The notes below the pieces were generated by a model, which did not search any database, was not told where the DNA came from, and worked only from the letters and a program-made list of their open reading frames with translations. Below, in pieces: positions 17,972 to 28,506 of a DNA stretch of 64,000 nt. A program made the position numbers and the translations under genes. This DNA is from Paenibacillus sp. N3.4. Its GTDB lineage: Bacteria > Bacillota > Bacilli > Paenibacillales > NBRC-103111. The stretch spans positions 1 to 64,000 of the forward strand of contig NZ_VRTT01000016.1 in the NCBI RefSeq assembly GCF_008017805.1. The letters run 5' to 3'. Each line of letters opens with the position of its first letter. Within the stretch, counting starts at the first letter, position 1.

Positions 17972-19257
17972 ATGAATCGACCGGTATCCAAACGATTCGG
18001 GGAACATCTCCGGTTTCCGGCAGCTTTATGGCTACTTGCATCCTGCTTCATTTTAGCTTATTTTTCCTTCTTTTTCAAGGAGGAAAGCTGGCTTCCATGC
18101 TTTTCATCATCATGACGCTATTATCCATATATTTGTTCTTAGGCAATTGGAGCGGTGTCAAACGAGCCCAGGGATCCCGCAAATTTACAAATGCAGGTAC
18201 GGATGTCCAGCTTGAAGCAGGTCAATCCTTGCAAATCGGCATACAAGTTCAAATACCCGGTTTTTGGCCAATTCCTTACGTCATCATCAAGGATCAACTC
18301 ATTCGACAAAACGGTGAAGAGACCGTATTTACAGGATCGCTAGTTCTGGATTGGAAGCGTAAAGGTGAATTGCTTTATAGCACACCGCCTTTACGAAGAG
18401 GATATTATCGATTCGGCGCTACCGAGTGTTTAACCGAAGATATTTTTGGCTTTTTCCAGCATAAGGGTCGAATAGAGCTGCAACAGTCGCTCACGCTATA
18501 TCCTCAAACCGTTTCAATTCGTGAGTGGGTACAATTTCACCAAATGCTAAAAGGCATGCAGCACCATTCCACTACGACGCGAGCGCATCGTGAAACGACT
18601 CAAATTAACGGTGTGCGCGAATATATTTACGGTGACCGCTTATCGCGTATTCATTGGAATGCCACGGCCAAAACAGGCACATGGAAATCCAAAGAATTCG
18701 AACGTGAATCGCTGCCGAAGACGATTATTTTATTGGACCGTACGTCTCGTTCCTATCGAGATGCCGCAGAGTTTGAGCTGGCGGTTTCTGTCGCAGCTTC
18801 CTTATTTCGATATGGAGCCAGTCGTGACCTCGCTTTGGGATTGCTTTCGATCGGCAAAGAATCAACTTATTTTGAAGCAAAACAAAGCCAAAATCACCAT
18901 AAACAAATCCTGAAGCATCTGGTCGGGGTAGAGGCAGACAGCTTTCATACGCTCCAGCATATTGTTAAGGAACGCTCTCGCGATCTGCCGGCAGGCTGTT
19001 TTTTTGTAATCATTTCTCCACAAAAAGGCGCAGCTATCATGCAGGTGCTTAGTCATTTGGAACACTTACAGATGAATCCTTGCCACATTTGGGTTCATAC
19101 GAAGCCCGCTAATCTTTTCAATCCTCAGGCAGCAGACAGCTCGAACCTTCAGGAGGATTGGATTAAAGCTATTCGCTCACAAGGCTATATGGGGTATGAA
19201 GTGGGTCAATTAACGGACCTGCCTAGTCTCTTGGGAGGGGCGAAACGTTATGCCTAA
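17972..19257 (+). CDS. DUF58 membrane protein (frame break)
   Basis: The likely start is the ATG at 17972, six bases after the MoxR stop. It reads MNRPVSKRFGEHLRFPAALW with a membrane helix. The frame breaks near 18070-18085, after ILAYFSFFF, and continues as QGGKLASMLFIIMTLLSIYL, the second helix. The rest is soluble: EYIYGDRLSRIHWNATAKTG is the DUF58 signature, and a von Willebrand A-like region follows at TIILLDRTSRSYRDAAEFEL. With one base restored it has 428 residues. It overlaps the transglutaminase gene by eight bases. The set probably acts at the cell envelope; its exact job is unknown. Confidence 0.85.
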
Positions 19258-21479
19258 TTCCTTATGGGGAAAAATTGTGCTTACAGATTGGTTGCAGCGC
19301 GTAACTGCTATTCTGACAGGACTGTTTCTTTATCAATTCGTGCTATGGATCGAAAAGGAAGAAGTGATTTGGCTCCCTGAGACGACTGCTTTTGTCATTG
19401 GCACGCTGAGCATCGCGGTAATATCTTATTTCATTCCTCATCTCCAGCGCGGTTGGCGTTATGTGATTCAATTTTTGCTTATTATATGGCTTCATGGGCT
19501 TGGGATGAACTATCATTTGTCAAAATAAGTGTGCATTCGTGGCAAGATGCTATGACCTGGGTAGGAAGAAATGGCGGGCAACTGGAGCCTTATATCTGGT
19601 TCAGTTTATCCGCGTGGATTGTCTTTTTGTTCACATTTTGGGCTGTGCAAACCCGACTGCACGTGTTTGTTCTTATTCTGGTCAGTATTTTATTTTTTTC
19701 AATACGCGATTCGTTCAGTACAATCTTTTTATGGCCTCAAGTGGCGATGGTCTTATTTTGCGGTTTTTTACTGCTGATGCTCTTGCACTTTGTGCAGTTA
19801 AAGATGCGGGCTCCGGTTATTTGGGAAACGATCACAGACTATCCTTCCGCTATCGGTGTTCCGATCATCTTGATCATCGCGGTAACTACGTTGGTAGGCT
19901 TGTTGGCTCCTACGGTTAATCCAATATTAACTGATCCTTATACAGCATGGAAAGTGAGCCGCGGCGAATCCGTTCCTTTATTAGGAAAAGGAGTGAGCAT
20001 AACGGCCTCTACCGGAGACGCTTCTTCCGGATACAGCCGCGACGACAGTAAGCTTGGCGGCGGTTTCCGCTATGACTACACCCCAGTGATGACGGTGGAA
20101 ACCACGAAACGAACTTATTTTCGCGGTGAAACGAGATCATTGTACAATGGAAAAGGCTGGGAATATGGTCCGAATGAGAAGAAGATGCCTCTTACGCGAG
20201 TGAATAACAATCCGCTGCAGCTAGATGCTAGATTCAATCGTTCTTTACTGAAAACCAAAGAAGTGAAACAAAGCATTGTTATGAATAGGGAAGAAGTATT
20301 CCCTGTATTATTTGGAGGGTTCGCGATTGAGCAGATCGTCCAGCTAAACCAAGGAGAAAATGCTTTTCAACCTATTTTGTGGTCACCACGTCAAACAGAG
20401 CTTCTTTTTACCGGGAAAAATAATTATCCCAAAGATTATACGATTATTTCACAAGAACCTGTGATTGATGAGCCCGCTTTGCGAGAAGTCAAAGCCGACT
20501 ATATGGACAAGCTGGAATGGAGCGAGTATTTACAAGTTCGGCAGATCTTCCGGAGCGGGTTAAACAGTTGGCTGTCGAAATTACCAAAACAGGTACGAAT
20601 GCCTATGATAAAGCCAAATTGATCGAAAAGTATTTGAATGAACATTATCCGTACACAAATACCCCGGACGAAAGTAAAGGCAAAAGCAAAGATTTCGTTG
20701 ATCGTTTCTTGTTCGAAGTGAAGCAAGGATATTGTGATTACTATTCGACATCAATGGCTGTGTTAACACGTTCCATTGGTCTTCCGACACGATGGGTCAA
20801 AGGGTACTCGTCCGGAGCCTCTCCGATTCCTGATCAAATCAGAGAGTTCGGTGTGATGGGTCAAATGGGAGCAGAAATTGATGTGAATGGGGCTGGCACC
20901 TATACAGTTAGGAACGCTGACGCGCACTCTTGGGTAGAAGTTTATTTTGAAGGCTATGGTTGGATTTCCTTTGAGCCTACATCGGGTTTCAGACTTCCTA
21001 ATGTATTTCCGGAAAACACACCGCCGCCTACAGAACCTGTTGTTGAGAGTGATGCTGAACCGTTGCCGACCCCAAGTACAGAGACAAAGAATTTGTCTTG
21101 GCTGTGGTTGACATTAGCTGGCGCGATTGCTGCAGGATTGGCCGGCGCAGCGCTGTACTTCCTTACAAGGAGCGCCTCTTGGCAAGCATGGCGAAACCAG
21201 CGTAAGGACTTGCGTACCGTTAATTTCAATCAGAAGATTATCGTAGAATTTGAAAGACTGCTCCGGCTTAGTCGCCGCAAAGGATATACAAGATTTGAGC
21301 ATGAGACGATGCGGGAGGCGACGAACCGCTGGGCAAAGCAAAGTAAATGGATGAAGCATGAGCTGGAAACCGTCATCGAATTATTCGAACGAGCCAAATA
21401 TAGTCAGATAAGCTCGACGGAAGATGAATATCAGCTTGTCAGCCAATCGATTGTTAAATTAAGAGAACAGATGAAATAG
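19250..21479 (+). CDS. transglutaminase-like membrane protein (two frame breaks)
   Basis: This is a large membrane protein with several N-terminal helices, a DUF3488-like region, an external transglutaminase-like domain, a further helix (LWLTLAGAIAAGLAGAALYF) and a C-terminal DUF4129-like tail. The catalytic Cys is in KQGYCDYYSTSMAVLTRSIG, the His in NADAHSWVEVYFEGYGWISF and the Asp-like position in the segment after it. The frame breaks near 19500-19535 and again near 20525-20560. Restoring one base at each gives 743 residues, normal for TgpA-like proteins. As last gene of the MoxR operon it may crosslink or trim envelope protein or peptide. Confidence 0.83.
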
Positions 21480-21489
21480 GGCAAATAAG

Positions 21490-21517
21490 CCACTCCACCT
21501 TCCAAGGGAGTGGTTTT
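21490..21517 (+). terminator. terminator of the MoxR operon
   Basis: CCACTCC pairs with GGAGTGG, followed by TTTTCCC. Confidence 0.75.
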
Positions 21518-21540
21518 CCCTATAAAAGGAGAAGATGGAT

Positions 21541-22317
21541 ATGGCGTTTATAGATTGTCATTTTTATTCCGAGGCATTGGGTGTTTCTGCCTCCATGTAT
21601 GTTATTTTGCCGCAGGCGGCACAAAGTCAAATTGGTATGGCGACGAATGTCTTCGGAAAAAAGCATCCAACCCTTTATTTACTGCATGGCTTATCGGATG
21701 ACCATACGATTTGGATGCGGCGAACCTCTATTGAACGTTATGCGTCGGAGCTTGGAATAGCTGTCGTCATGCCTGCTGTGAATCGCAGTTTTTATACGGA
21801 TATGGCGAAAGGTCCTAAGTATTGGACTTTTATTAGCGAAGAATTGCCTGTCATTGCGCGCTCTTTTTTTCCGTTGGCTGAGGAAAAGGAATTGAATTAT
21901 GTGGCAGGACTTTCTATGGGAGGTTATGGTGCATTCAAATTGGCGCTTACGCATCCCGAGCGTTATGCAGCAGCGGCAAGTTTATCAGGTGCAGTGGATG
22001 TGGCGAGCAGAGCGTTGAATTTGTCCAATGATTTCGAACTTATTTATGGCGATGTATCCGAAATCAAAGGCAGCGGGAACGATTTGTTTCATTTAGCTGA
22101 TCAAATTGTGCTTGATATAGATAAGGCTCCAAAGCTCTATCAATGTTGCGGAACAGAAGATTTCCTGTACGAGGACAATATTCGATTCCGCGATTATTGC
22201 CGGGATTTATCTTTGGATGTAACGTATGAAGAAGAACCCGGTCAACACGAGTGGGGCTATTGGGATCGCAAAATTCAAAGTGTGCTGAATTGGCTGCCGC
22301 TTCCAATGCGCTCCTAG
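21541..22317 (+). CDS. alpha/beta-hydrolase, tributyrin esterase type
   Basis: This is a 258-residue cytoplasmic esterase of the family that includes S-formylglutathione hydrolase and EstA-type tributyrin esterases. [20 protein letters not shown] carries the oxyanion-hole region and [15 protein letters not shown] the nucleophile Ser. Asp and His are expected in [12 protein letters not shown] and [11 protein letters not shown] prefer the ATG at 21541, which has ten bases to AAGGAGA, over 21535, which is too close. It lies between two terminator or promoter signals, so it is probably monocistronic. Natural substrate unknown. Confidence 0.87.
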   Translation: MAFIDCHFYSEALGVSASMYVILPQAAQSQIGMATNVFGKKHPTLYLLHGLSDDHTIWMRRTSIERYASELGIAVVMPAVNRSFYTDMAKGPKYWTFISEELPVIARSFFPLAEEKELNYVAGLSMGGYGAFKLALTHPERYAAAASLSGAVDVASRALNLSNDFELIYGDVSEIKGSGNDLFHLADQIVLDIDKAPKLYQCCGTEDFLYEDNIRFRDYCRDLSLDVTYEEEPGQHEWGYWDRKIQSVLNWLPLPMRS

Positions 22318-22340
22318 TGGGAAAGTATGTTCTTTTCTTT

Positions 22341-22369
22341 TTGCAACAAACGGGTCACTATGGTATAGT
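22341..22369 (+). promoter_or_regulatory. sigma-A promoter of the yqeG operon
   Basis: TTGCAA, a 17-base spacer, and TATAGT. Transcription would start near 22376, upstream of the GGAGGG site and TTG start of yqeG. Confidence 0.75.
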
Positions 22370-22408
22370 TTCACGTATATGTCGAGGAAGCAGTTGGAGG
22401 GAATTTGT

Positions 22409-22903
22409 TTGCTGAAAAAGCTTTTGCCCAGACAGTCCGTACATACAATCTATGATATTGATGTCGATCATCTATGGGGATTTGGTGTTCGCGGCATCAT
22501 TACTGATCTCGATAATACACTCGTGGGCGCTCGTGATCCGCATGCGACTCCGGAGTTAATAGAGTGGTTGGAACGTTTGCAAAAGGTGGGCTTTAAGGTT
22601 GTTATTGTGTCCAATAATCACCGTGGACGTGTTTCTACTTTTGCGGAACCATTAGGCATTCCGTTCATTTACCGTGCCAAGAAACCGACGAACGTTTCAT
22701 TTCATAAAGCCATGAGGCTGCTTGGCACGAATGCGCGGCAAACAGCTGTGTTAGGCGATCAAATGTTAACCGATGTTCTAGGTGGCAATCGAATGGGTCT
22801 TTATACGATCCTTGTAAAACCGATCTCGGTCATGGATGAAGGCTTTTTCACCAAAATTAATCGCCGTATTGAGAAATTAGCTTTAAAGTGGATGAAAAAA
22901 TAG
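22409..22903 (+). CDS. yqeG: YqeG family HAD-type phosphatase
   Basis: This is a 164-residue HAD-superfamily hydrolase. Motif I is GIITDLDNTLVGARD, motif II is VVIVSNN, and the late motif is AVLGDQMLTDVLGGNRMG. I choose the TTG at 22409 because GGAGGG lies just before it and the promoter at 22341-22369 would place the ATG at 22379 at the very 5' end of the message. The B. subtilis homologue also begins with a LKK segment here. It leads the conserved yqeGH-aroE-yqeIJKLM operon. The physiological substrate is not established. Confidence 0.9.
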   Translation: MLKKLLPRQSVHTIYDIDVDHLWGFGVRGIITDLDNTLVGARDPHATPELIEWLERLQKVGFKVVIVSNNHRGRVSTFAEPLGIPFIYRAKKPTNVSFHKAMRLLGTNARQTAVLGDQMLTDVLGGNRMGLYTILVKPISVMDEGFFTKINRRIEKLALKWMKK

Positions 22904-22911
22904 GAGGCTTC

Positions 22912-24026
22912 ATGAGCGAAGAAACCATTATGCACTGCGCCGGTTGTGGCGTGGGGCTCCAGACGGAAGAACCAGTTAAATTGGGGTATGTCCCCGCAGA
23001 AGCATTGCAAAAGGATCCGATTATTTGCCAGCGCTGTTACCGCATCAAGCATTATAATGAATCGTCCAGCATTACTTACAGCAGGACGACTTTCTTAAGC
23101 TGCTGGGTCATATCGGCCAAACGAAAGCATTAGTCGTCAAAATCGTGGATATATTCGATTTCGAAGGCAGTATGATCAGTGGTCTTGCACGTTTTGTCGG
23201 AACGAACCCTGTTCTGCTTGTCGTGAACAAAATTGATTTATTACCTAAGGTGACGAATTCGAATAAAATCATTAACTGGGTACAGCGTAGAGCGAAAGAA
23301 GAAAATCTCAAGGTTGTTGATATTGTCCTTTGCAGTGCCAAGAAGAACATAGGATTTGATCGTGTGATTACGGCTGTACAGGAGTATCGCGGCAATATGG
23401 ATGTCTATGTGGTCGGGGCAACGAATGTGGGCAAATCCACGCTTATTAATCGCTTAATCAGCGATTACAGCGATTTGGAAGCAGAGTTGACCACCTCGCA
23501 ATATCCAGGGACGACTTTGGATATCGTGAAGATTCCGCTGGATGACGGCCGATTTATTATTGATACGCCAGGCATTGTGCACCCACACCGTTTGACGGAA
23601 GTTGTGAAGAAACGCGATTTAACACGGATCATGCCGGATAAACCGCTGAAGCCGATGGTGTTTCAATTAAATGAAGCTCAAACGTTATTCTTCGGGGCAT
23701 TAGTTCGCTTTGATTTTATTAAAGGTGACCATCAGTCCTTCACCTGTTATACCTCCAATGCGATTCAAATTCATCGTACGAAGTTGGAACGGGCGGACGA
23801 GCTTTACGAGGGTCATAAAGGCGAGATGCTTACGCCTCCTCATAAAGATGATCTGGAAGATCTGCCGAAGCTGGTCAAACATCCCTTGCACATTCCAAAG
23901 GGGAAACAGATGGATGTGCTGATCTCAGGTTTAGGTTGGATCAAAGTGAACAGCTTGGCTGGCGCACAGCTTGCCGTCCATGCGCCTAAAGGAATTAAAG
24001 TGATTACACGCGAATCTTTGATTTAG
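22912..24026 (+). CDS. yqeH: YqeH ribosome-biogenesis GTPase (frame break)
   Basis: YqeH is a circularly permuted GTPase needed for assembly of the 30S ribosomal subunit. The N terminus has the zinc finger HCAGCGVGLQ and IICQRCYRIKHYNE (CxxC pairs). The GTPase motifs then appear in permuted order: VVNKIDLLPK (G4), VVGATNVGKSTLINRL (G1), PGTTLD (G2) and DTPGI (G3). The frame breaks near 23080-23090; the continuation is QDDFLKLLGHIGQTKALVVK. One restored base gives 371 residues, close to the B. subtilis length. AGGAGG lies before the ATG, eight bases after yqeG. Confidence 0.92.
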
Positions 24027-24031
24027 ATAAG

Positions 24032-24051
24032 AAAGTATATGTCTATACTTT
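24032..24051 (+). other. short hairpin between yqeH and aroE
   Basis: AAAGTATA and TATACTTT pair perfectly around TGTC, followed by TGC. It may be a weak terminator or message-stabilising stem inside the operon. Confidence 0.45.
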
Positions 24052-24095
24052 TGCTTCGCATCTAATCGTTTTCAGATTTTTCATAGGGGGAAACC

Positions 24096-24956
24096 ATGGA
24101 GAAGGACCGGACGATAGACAGTCATACGATTTTATATGGGGTTTTCGGTGATCCGATTCGTCACTCGCGTTCGCCTATCATGTTGAATCGCGCTTTTTCG
24201 GAGGCACGCATAAATGCCGTATATGCGGCATTCCACGTGCTTCCGCAGGGGCTTGGCGATGCTGTTCGCGGCATTCGCTCACTTGGTTATCGGGGCGTGA
24301 ATGTGACGATTCCCCATAAAGTAGAGGTCATGCAATACCTTGATGAGATTGATGAAGGAGCTAGAATCGTAGGCGCCGTCAACACGATTGTCAATGAGGG
24401 TGGCAAACTGGTCGGTTACAATACAGATGGTATCGGATACGTTCGCTCACTCAAAGAAGAGACGGGGATTGTGCTTAAAGGCAAGACCGTCCTCCTTCTT
24501 GGGGCAGGAGGAGCAGCCAGAGGCGTCGCTTACGCACTTGCCAAAGAAGGTGTCGCATGCATTTATCTGGCCAATCGTACCAAAGAACGTGCAGTGGAAT
24601 TAGCCGATACAATCCGTCCATATACCCAAGCAAAGGGTCTTGGTCTTGATGAGGTGGCATCAGTTATTGCAGAGGTAGAGCTCGTTTTAAATACGACATC
24701 GGCGGGCATGCATCCCCATGTCGATGAACTACCCATGCCAACAGAGCTGCTTCAGCCGTATCATTTGGTCAGCGATTTAATTTATAACCCGCGAATTACG
24801 AAGTTTCTTCGAGAAGCGGAAGCAAGAGGGGCACGTATTCATGGCGGTCTCGGCATGTTTATTTATCAAGGCGCGTACGCCTTCGAATATTGGACAGGAT
24901 CATCTGCGCCCGTTGCTGCGATGAGGCAAGTGGTAGAACAGTCATTAGCTGAATAA
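24096..24956 (+). CDS. aroE: shikimate dehydrogenase
   Basis: This NADPH-dependent enzyme reduces 3-dehydroshikimate to shikimate in aromatic amino acid synthesis (286 residues). The substrate-binding start is YGVFGDPIRHSRSPIMLNRA, with the catalytic Lys and Asn in NVTIPHKVEVMQYLD and the Asp in YNTDGIGYVRSL. The nucleotide-binding loop is VLLLGAGGAARGVAYALA and is followed by ANRTKERA. A GGGGGA site precedes the ATG. Its place in the yqeGH operon is the usual one in Bacillales. Confidence 0.95.
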   Translation: MEKDRTIDSHTILYGVFGDPIRHSRSPIMLNRAFSEARINAVYAAFHVLPQGLGDAVRGIRSLGYRGVNVTIPHKVEVMQYLDEIDEGARIVGAVNTIVNEGGKLVGYNTDGIGYVRSLKEETGIVLKGKTVLLLGAGGAARGVAYALAKEGVACIYLANRTKERAVELADTIRPYTQAKGLGLDEVASVIAEVELVLNTTSAGMHPHVDELPMPTELLQPYHLVSDLIYNPRITKFLREAEARGARIHGGLGMFIYQGAYAFEYWTGSSAPVAAMRQVVEQSLAE

Positions 24957-24976
24957 GAATGAATAGAGGGACATCC

Positions 24977-25270
24977 ATGTTAACAGGTAAACAAAAACGT
25001 TATTTGCGCTCGATGGCGCATCATTTAGATCCGATTTTTCAAGTAGGTAAAGGTGGCGTCAATGATCATTTGATCCGTCACATTCAAGAATCTTTGGAAG
25101 TTCGTGAATTGATTAAAGTTACAGTTCTCAACAATAGTGGGGAAGACCGCGACGAAGTGGGCGCAGAACTGTCCGAGAAGTCCGGTGCTGAACTCGTGCA
25201 AGTGATTGGTAAGATCATTGTTCTCTACAAAGAATCTCGCGACAAGAAGAAGATTGAACTGCCGCGTTAA
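24977..25270 (+). CDS. yhbY: YhbY-type CRM-domain RNA-binding protein
   Basis: This is a 97-residue protein with a single CRM domain that associates with pre-50S ribosomal particles. It shows LTGKQKRYLRSMAHHLDPIF, the GKGG loop, and GAELVQVIGKIIVLYKES near the end. I use the ATG at 24977, after AGAGGG, because homologues start at LTGKQ. It is equivalent to B. subtilis yqeI and sits in the same gene order. Confidence 0.93.
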   Translation: MLTGKQKRYLRSMAHHLDPIFQVGKGGVNDHLIRHIQESLEVRELIKVTVLNNSGEDRDEVGAELSEKSGAELVQVIGKIIVLYKESRDKKKIELPR

Positions 25271-25283
25271 AGAGGTGGAAGCA

Positions 25284-25871
25284 TTGCGCGTAGGAATTAT
25301 GGGAGGAACCTTCGATCCGATTCATACGGGACATTTGATCGCTGCTGAGCGAGCAAGGGTAGGGGCAGGATTGGATGAAGTGTGGTTGATGCCAGCCAAT
25401 CGGCCGCCGCATAAACCGAATGTGCCTAAAGCAACAACACAGCAGCGTTGGGAGATGGTTTGCCTGGCTGCGGAAAGCAATCCTTTTTTTCGTCCGCTCG
25501 ATATCGAAATCACCAAAGGCGGCGTATCCTATAGTATTGATACGATTGAATTGCTATGTCAGGAGTATCCCGACACGGAATTTTCTTATATTATTGGCGC
25601 TGACATGGTTCAATATTTGCCGCAGTGGCATCGTATCGATGACATCGTGCGGCATATTCGTTTTATCGGTCTGGCTAGACCTGGTTATGATCTTGACATG
25701 GCGCATATGCCTGTGAACATTCGTGAGAGTGTCTCCATCTTTCCGATGCCGCTTGTCGAAGTTTCTTCGACGATGATCCGCGAGGAGAGGCGGGAGCGCG
25801 GTTCTGTTCGTTACCTCGTTTCAGATGCTGTATATGCCTATATGGAGGTGAACAGGTTGTATGAATCGTGA
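25284..25871 (+). CDS. nadD: nicotinate-nucleotide adenylyltransferase
   Basis: NadD joins nicotinate mononucleotide and ATP to form deamido-NAD, an essential step in NAD synthesis. The nucleotidyltransferase motif is GIMGGTFDPIHTGHLIAAER with HTGH, and the C-terminal SSTMIR motif binds ATP. I start it at a TTG (25284) preceded by AGAGGTGG, giving 195 residues beginning LRVGIMGG. Its stop overlaps yqeK by 11 bases. Confidence 0.94.
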   Translation: MRVGIMGGTFDPIHTGHLIAAERARVGAGLDEVWLMPANRPPHKPNVPKATTQQRWEMVCLAAESNPFFRPLDIEITKGGVSYSIDTIELLCQEYPDTEFSYIIGADMVQYLPQWHRIDDIVRHIRFIGLARPGYDLDMAHMPVNIRESVSIFPMPLVEVSSTMIREERRERGSVRYLVSDAVYAYMEVNRLYES

Positions 25872-26424
25872 TAAGCTCATGGCTGCGGTAAAAGCGCAAA
25901 TGCCCGAAAAACGTTGGTTGCATACATTAGGGGTTATGGAAACAAGTGTCATTCTGGCTAAGCGTTTTGGCGGAGATCCTGTCAAAGCCGATTTGGCGGC
26001 TATTCTCCATGATTATTGCAAATATTGGCCTGTTCAAGATCAGGCGAAAGTGATTCGGGAAAACAGTCTCCCACAGGATTTGCTCGATTATGAAAAAGAA
26101 CTGTGGCACTCGCATGCTGGCGCCTATATCGCACAAACCGAATTTGGTATTCATGACGAGGAGATACTAGATGCAATTCGTTATCATACATCCGGTCGTG
26201 AACAGATGTCCTTAATGGACAAAATTGTGTGCTTAGCGGATTATATAGAACCAGGACGTGACTTTCCCGGTGTGGATCATATTCGTGAACTTGCTAAACA
26301 TAGTTTGGAAATGGCGCTTATTGCCGGATTTGATTCCACAATCAGCTTCTTGCTCGGCAAAGGCAAACGGATTTACCCACTGACGATTTTGACACGTAAT
26401 GATTTGATACTACAAATTCAGTAA
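25861..26424 (+). CDS. yqeK: YqeK HD-domain hydrolase
   Basis: This is a 187-residue HD-superfamily hydrolase. Members of the YqeK family cleave diadenosine tetraphosphate symmetrically. The metal-binding residues are visible in WLHTLGVMETS, AAILHDYCKYW (the HD pair), WHSHAGAYIA and DAIRYHTSG. It overlaps nadD and is followed by rsfS 21 bases later, so translation is probably coupled. Confidence 0.93.
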   Translation: MNRDKLMAAVKAQMPEKRWLHTLGVMETSVILAKRFGGDPVKADLAAILHDYCKYWPVQDQAKVIRENSLPQDLLDYEKELWHSHAGAYIAQTEFGIHDEEILDAIRYHTSGREQMSLMDKIVCLADYIEPGRDFPGVDHIRELAKHSLEMALIAGFDSTISFLLGKGKRIYPLTILTRNDLILQIQ

Positions 26425-26445
26425 TAACACTTGGAGGCTGATGGA

Positions 26446-26793
26446 ATGAGCAAAAACCCGGAAGAAATTATGGCTTTCGTCGTAGAAGCAGCAGAAGATA
26501 AAAAGGCGGCCAATTTAGTAACGTTGAACTTGAAGGGTGTATCACCTATTGCCGATTATTTCGTCATTTGTCACGGAAATTCGGAAACACAAGTTCAAGC
26601 TATTGCCACTGAAGCACGAAAAAAAGCGCATGAATACGGCGTGAACATTCGCAGCTACGAGGGTATTGATACAGCAAGATGGGTGCTTCTCGATCTTGGC
26701 GATGTTGTACTCCATGTTTTCCACCGCGATGAACGCGAATACTACAACATCGAGAGACTTTGGTCTGACGCCAAAATTGTGGAACGCGTATGA
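26446..26793 (+). CDS. rsfS: ribosome silencing factor RsfS
   Basis: RsfS (YqeL) binds ribosomal protein L14 and blocks subunit joining when nutrients are low. The 115-residue product carries the family signature SPIADYFVICHGNSETQVQA, then YEGIDTARWVLLDLGDVVLHVF. The ATG at 26446 follows TTGGAGG. It overlaps the next gene by four bases (ATGA). Confidence 0.94.
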   Translation: MSKNPEEIMAFVVEAAEDKKAANLVTLNLKGVSPIADYFVICHGNSETQVQAIATEARKKAHEYGVNIRSYEGIDTARWVLLDLGDVVLHVFHRDEREYYNIERLWSDAKIVERV

Positions 26794-27689
26794 GAATGGA
26801 AGCAGGAACCCTCGTCTCCTTAGAGGTTGCGAGAGAAGTTCCACCTAACGGTTACTTTCTGACGGACGGTTATCAGGATGTGCTTCTGCCTTATGCAGAA
26901 ATCGTAGGTAAGATTGCGCCAGGCGATCAGGTAGAGGCATTTTTATACCATGATACGCAGGATAGATTGATGGCAACGATGAAGCGCCCACATCTGATCA
27001 TGGGAGAAGTAGGGCTGCTGGAAGTTGTAGACATTCACCCTAGGTTTGGTTATTTCCTTGAAATCGGATTGGGGCGCAATTTGCTTCTTCCTTATAAAAA
27101 CGTGCCTGAGCTGGAGACTTTGCGTCCGCTCGTTGGAGATAAAGTTTTTGCTACCTTGGCTCATGATCGGCAGGGACGTTTAATAGCTAAGTTGGCGCTT
27201 GAGGAGGATTTAGCTCCTCTTTGCGTCAGAGCTCCGTCGACATGGAATAACCAATGGGTGAAAGCACGTGTGTACCGACCTCTGCAAATCGGCACTTTTG
27301 TTGTCTGTGAAGCTGGCGTTTTGGGCTATGGTGTGATTGGACTCATCGCAGCTCCTGAACGAACGCGGCTCCTTCGTGTTGGAGAGTTGATTGAAGTCAG
27401 GGTTGCGTTTGTAAGGGAAGAGGACGGGCGTGTTAATCTTTCTATGAGACTTCCCAAAGAGTTGGGCCGCGATGAAGATGCGGAACGCATATTAAGCGTT
27501 CTCAAAGAGCGTCCTGGACACGCCATGCCTTTTTCTGATAAAACGTCTTCCGATATTATCAAGGAACGGTTTGGCCTCAGCAAGGCAGCCTTCAAACGCG
27601 CACTCGGTAAGCTAATGAAAGACGGTCTTATCTATCAAGAGGAAGATTGGACTTATCTCAAACCAGAGGAGACTAAAAGCCTAACATGA
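26790..27689 (+). CDS. CvfB/YitL-like S1-domain RNA-binding protein
   Basis: This 299-residue protein has tandem S1-like RNA-binding modules and a C-terminal winged helix, as in CvfB of Staphylococcus. Segments such as NGYFLTDGYQDVLLPYAEIV, FGYFLEIGLGRNLLLPYKNV and DGRVNLSMRLP mark successive S1-type repeats. IIKERFGLSKAAFKRALGKL is the winged-helix end. It overlaps both neighbours by four bases, so it belongs to the same operon. It is not in this position in B. subtilis. Confidence 0.87.
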   Translation: MRMEAGTLVSLEVAREVPPNGYFLTDGYQDVLLPYAEIVGKIAPGDQVEAFLYHDTQDRLMATMKRPHLIMGEVGLLEVVDIHPRFGYFLEIGLGRNLLLPYKNVPELETLRPLVGDKVFATLAHDRQGRLIAKLALEEDLAPLCVRAPSTWNNQWVKARVYRPLQIGTFVVCEAGVLGYGVIGLIAAPERTRLLRVGELIEVRVAFVREEDGRVNLSMRLPKELGRDEDAERILSVLKERPGHAMPFSDKTSSDIIKERFGLSKAAFKRALGKLMKDGLIYQEEDWTYLKPEETKSLT

Positions 27690-28447
27690 GTTATGAGAAG
27701 TTTGCCTATGCTTATGATCGCTTGATGGATAGCATGCCTTACGCGGAATGGCTCCTTTTTGTAAAAGAGAGCTTCCAACGTTTCGCGATTGAGCCTTCCA
27801 CCATTGTTGATTTAGGGTGCGGAACAGGGAATTTGACGATTCCTCTTGCGTTAGAAGGCTACCAGCTCACAGGTATTGACTTGTCCGAGAATATGTTAGC
27901 TGTTGCCGAGCAAAAAACAGGGCAGATTAGCGCTCCTCTTCGCAGCAGTGCCATTCGCTGGGTGCAGCAGGATCTTCGTGAGTGGGATCTTGGGGAGCAA
28001 GTGGATGTTGCGCTCTCGTTCTGTGACAGTTTAAATTATTTGCTTGAGGAAGAAGACATTGTGGATGCTTTCCGGCAAACGTTTGAAGGGATTAAGTCGG
28101 GTGGTCTGTTTTTATTCGATGTGCATACGCCTGAGCAGTTGTTTGCTTATGCAGAATCACAGCCCTTCTTTTTGAACGAAGAGGATGTTGCCTACATATG
28201 GACAAGCGAGCTGGATGAGGATAGAGTACAAATTGAACACGATTTGACGATATTTTTGAAGGACGAACAGCGTTCCGATGTATTCAGGCGCATCGAAGAA
28301 GTTCACCAGCAGCGGGCCTATCCGCTGCATTGGTTGGAGCAGAAGCTGCGCGATGTCGGATTCACTGAAGTCACTGTCGTCGCAGACTTTACGTGGGAGA
28401 AGCCGACTTCACTGACAGAGCGGGCTTTCTTCGTGGCTAAGAAATAG
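27686..28447 (+). CDS. class I SAM-dependent methyltransferase (YqeM-like)
   Basis: This is a 253-residue methyltransferase. The SAM-binding motif I is VDLGCGTGNLTIPLALEG, motif II is TGIDLSENMLAVAE and motif III is DVALSFCDSLNYLL. It holds the yqeM position at the end of the yqeG operon. Its substrate is unknown. The GGAGGG after the stop is not followed by a start in this frame; the leuS promoter lies just beyond. Confidence 0.9.
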   Translation: MSYEKFAYAYDRLMDSMPYAEWLLFVKESFQRFAIEPSTIVDLGCGTGNLTIPLALEGYQLTGIDLSENMLAVAEQKTGQISAPLRSSAIRWVQQDLREWDLGEQVDVALSFCDSLNYLLEEEDIVDAFRQTFEGIKSGGLFLFDVHTPEQLFAYAESQPFFLNEEDVAYIWTSELDEDRVQIEHDLTIFLKDEQRSDVFRRIEEVHQQRAYPLHWLEQKLRDVGFTEVTVVADFTWEKPTSLTERAFFVAKK

Positions 28448-28470
28448 GAGGGCTCACTTGGGTTCGCGGC

Positions 28471-28500
28471 TTGACAGTGCGGCATTATTTTACATATAAT
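28471..28500 (+). promoter_or_regulatory. sigma-A promoter of leuS
   Basis: Consensus TTGACA, an 18-base spacer, and consensus TATAAT. The start point near 28507 leads into the T-box leader. Confidence 0.88.
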
Positions 28501-28506
28501 CAAAGC